A stretch of DNA of 34,394 bases. Source: Bolinopsis microptera. Taxonomy: Eukaryota > Ctenophora > Tentaculata > Lobata > Bolinopsidae. Shown here piece after piece: positions 31,490 to 34,394 of this stretch. The stretch covers positions 1-34,394 of the forward strand of contig NW_026971831.1 in the NCBI RefSeq assembly GCF_026151205.1, written 5' to 3'. The notes under the pieces were generated by a model. The model was given only the letters and a program-made list of their open reading frames with translations, had not been told where the DNA came from and ran no database searches. Both the position numbers and the translations under genes were made by a program. Each line of letters starts with the position of its first letter. Position 1 is the first letter of the stretch.

Positions 31490-34394
31490 GTTGGGGGGGG
31501 GAAAGCCCCCTTTTTGCTTTCATTTTTTTGCCCCATTTTTGGCTTGCAGCTACGTCTTTTGTTTTGGGGGAAAAGGGTGGTCCCCGGTAGCGGGGGGAAA
31601 AAAATGGGTCCTCGTTAAGTTGAAAAAAAAAAAAAAAAAGGCTTTCCTGATTAGCCTTTAAGGATTTTTTGATGAAAAGTTTTGGGGGGTTGGACTTTTT
31701 GGAATTGAAAAAATTTTTTTTGGGGAAATCATCTAATTAAAAAATTAAAGGCCCCTTAAAAGAAGCATGGAATCTAGGGGAAAGTTTAAATTTTTTAAAA
31801 ATATCAAAAAGTTAAAAAATCTTTTTGATGGGAAAATTTTTTTTTTATTTGTTAAAAATTTGAAACTAGAAAAAACTTAAAAAAATTTTTTTTGTTTTTC
31901 TTTTTCCTTTAATAAGTTTTTATAAAGTTTTTGGGGGACAAAAAATTTTATTTAAAAAGTTTAAAAAAAAAACGGTCAATTTTTTCCCCTTTTTTCTTCT
32001 TTGGGGGCACTCCCTGGTTTTTCCTTTTTAAACAAAAAAAAATATTCCTTATTTTTTCCCCTCCTCACCCCCTTTAAAAAAAAATGGAATAAAAAAATTT
32101 TTTCAGGGGCTGTATTCATCTAAAAACTTTGGCCCCTGAAATTTTTAAAAAAAAAATTTGGGCCCCTCCCGTTCAGCTAGGGGAAAAAAGATTGCGGTAT
32201 TTTTTTTTACAAAAAGCCTTTCGAAAAAAAGAGGTCAAAAAAGGAAAATCGGGCACGTGCAGGGAAAAAATTTGCGATTTTGCCCCTTTTTTCCCTGGGG
32301 GACAAATCGCGATTTTTTTGGGGGGGGTTTTGCCCAGGGGGGAAAAAACGATTTCGCGGGCAAAAATTTTCGAATATTTTTATTCTTGAGGGAAACCCCC
32401 AAAAATTTTTGGGGGCCCCTTTTTTCCTTTTAAATCGGGGGGCCCAAAATATTCAGTTCTTTTTTTTAATTTTATTGGGAAAAAATTACATCCAAAAGGC
32501 CCCTTCCCAAAGTGGTACGGGACCGGGAAAAAAAAAAATTTTTTTGGGTTTAATGCTCAGGGAAAGCTGAGAAAAAAAACAAAAAAAGTGTTTTCCCCAA
32601 AAAAATTTTGAAAAAATTAAAAAACGATTTAGGGAAATTTTCCCGGGAGTCATTCCCCGATGGGTTACAAGGGGAAAATTGGGCCCCCAAATGTTAAAGT
32701 TTACTCCCTTGTTTTTTTATTTTAATTTAAAAAAAAACCTTTTTTTAATAATTTTTTAGTACGGTAAATTTTTATTTTTAAATTTTTTTAATTTCCAAAT
32801 AGGGAAAAAAAACCCCCAGAACCTCTATCTTTCCCCCCCAAAAAAAACTGTTATTTTTTTTTTTTACCCCCACCCCTTTGAAAAACCAGTGGGTCCCCCC
32901 TTTTTTTTTTAATTTTTGGGGAGTAACAAAACATCATGAAGAAAGAGGGGTTTTTTTAGTTTTTTAAACCTTAAGATTATTTTTAATTTATGGGGTGCTT
33001 TTGTTTTTGGGGCCCAACGAGCCTTTCCCCTCCCTTAAAACTTTCTATACTAAAAAAAAAGCTAAGTTTAAAAAAAAAATTTTTTGGGGGGGCATTCCTT
33101 TTAAATTTTGCTCTGCAAAAAATAACATTATTCTTTCGGCCCCAAATTTCCACCCCCCGATTTTGGGCCTAGGGTTTGACTTGTCCCCGGGCGCCGGCGA
33201 TTTTTTTTTGGGCCCAAAAAAAATTTTGCCCCATTTTTTTTTTTGGGGCCTTGCTTTCGAAAAGGGCCTCTTAAAAGTGGGCTTAAAAAAATGGAGGGTT
33301 TCAAGGGCCCCCAAAAAAAAAAAACTGGGACCTGTTTTTTCTTGGGGGGGGGCCTTTGAAAGTCTTTTACGTTTCAAAAAAAACCAAAAAATGGGGGTGT
33401 TTCCATCACAAAAAAATTTTAATTGCCCCCTGGGGGTGCGGGGGGGCTTAAAAGGGGGGGGGAAAAAAATTCATTGGGAAAACCCTTAACCTGCAGAGTG
33501 GGCAGGGGGGGGCCACATGAAAACCCAAAACCCGGGAAACCCCGATTTTTGTTTCCGGGGTAACCCCCTTTTAAAAAAAGGGGTTTTAAAAGTTACATCT
33601 GGGGGCGATGGTCCCCCCCACTTTTTACCTGTTTTCCCCCCCCCCCTTTTTACCCCTACCCAGCCCCTGGGCGGGCCCATAGGGGGGTAACAATGGGGGC
33701 CCCCAGGGTTTTACCATCAATTTTTTAAGGATAATTTTATTTTTATTTAAAAGGGAAAAAAATTTTTAAATTAAATTTTTAATTTTTTTACTAGGGGCCT
33801 TTGAAAACAGTTTCTTAAAAAAAAGGGGGGGGCCCCTCTAAGCCCCAAAAAATCCAGGGGCTTTTTTTCAGTTTTAATTTTTGAGGGGCACCCCCCCCGG
33901 TTTTTGTTTTTAAAAAGTCGTTTTAATTTATTTTACATTTTATGTTTCTGTTTAAAGGGGATTGTTATTTGAAAAAATTCTTTTCCAAAACTGTTTCTTA
34001 AAGGAGTTTTAAAAAAAAGGGTTAAAAAAGGGGTTTTTTAAGAAAATTGATTCAACTTCAAGGCAAAAAATAGTTTGTTTTAAAAAAATTTTTGGGGGGG
34101 GGAAGATATAAAAATTTTTAAAAGCCAAATTTTTTGGGTGCTTTAAGGGGGGGTTGAGTTTTTTTTTTTTTAAAGGGGATAAATAAAAGCTTTAAAAAAA
34201 AAATAATTCATCCTTTTTTTTTTTTATTAAATTTTTCAATTTTTTTCCCCCTAAAATATTTAAAAAAAAGTTCTTTTGGGGGTGTGGTTTTGGGGGGGAA
34301 ATTAAAATAAATTTTTAAAAAAACCTTTTTGCTTTTTAACTTTAGGCAGTTTTAGCGGGGTTTAAATTTGTTGGGGCCAAAAATTTAACCTTTT
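31490..34394. other. homopolymer-inflated sequence, no credible gene
   Basis: Runs of identical bases again dominate from about 31490. ORFs such as 32129-32433, 32995-33489 and 33045-33377 are Lys/Phe/Gly/Pro-rich and overlap in several frames. No repeat array or gene motif can be supported. The window ends within this sequence. Confidence 0.85.

Noticed and set aside
32995-33489. 164-codon ORF, the longest in the window
   Set aside because: It lies in the second homopolymer-inflated block, with a run-derived composition and a long ORF opposite it on the minus strand.

Overview
This window looks like non-coding or degraded eukaryotic (probably vertebrate) genomic DNA with large stretches of unreliable base calling. 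No complete intact gene can be supported. There is no bacterial or phage organisation: no operons, no ribosome-binding sites, and no long ORFs in good-quality sequence. The eukaryotic assignment rests on AT-rich gene-poor sequence, minisatellites, splice-site-like signals next to short open segments, and tRNA-like (SINE-type) fragments. The 21-bp minisatellite at the left edge and a tRNA-like SINE head near 3.35 kb remind me of teleost fish genomes, but I cannot prove that.

Layout. 1-282: 21-bp minisatellite running into a CT-rich tract ending in CAG. 283-2060: short open, Pro-rich and then Lys/Glu/Arg-rich segments next to splice-like signals, probably fragments or relics of exons, with frames broken by indels. 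2061-8100: AT-rich sequence without genes, with one tRNA-like SINE fragment on the minus strand. 8105-8900: the most gene-like place in the left half, a CpG-rich block with a short ORF that starts with a hydrophobic leader and an irregular repeated motif. 8900-17200: AT-rich, gene-free sequence with poly-C tracts, a ~188-bp tandem duplication (14.65-15.03 kb) and a weak tRNA-Gln-like relic. 17200-29750: almost every base sits in a homopolymer run, so ORFs here are rich in Lys, Phe, Gly, Pro and Asn (AAA, TTT, GGG, CCC, AAT) and are not credible genes. Inside it, real repeat structure survives at 26.45-28.34 kb: a ~16-20 bp minisatellite on both sides of about three tandem ~340-bp units. 30300-31480: an island of normal base calling holding an interrupted reading frame with a hydrophobic leader, Cys-rich start and N-glycosylation sequon, possibly a decayed retroviral envelope-like or other membrane glycoprotein gene. 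31490-34394: homopolymer-inflated sequence again.

No genes can be shown to work together here. The two observations most worth following are the composite satellite block and the interrupted glycoprotein-like frame. The main caution is that about 45% of the window should be re-sequenced or re-polished before any gene is called from it.
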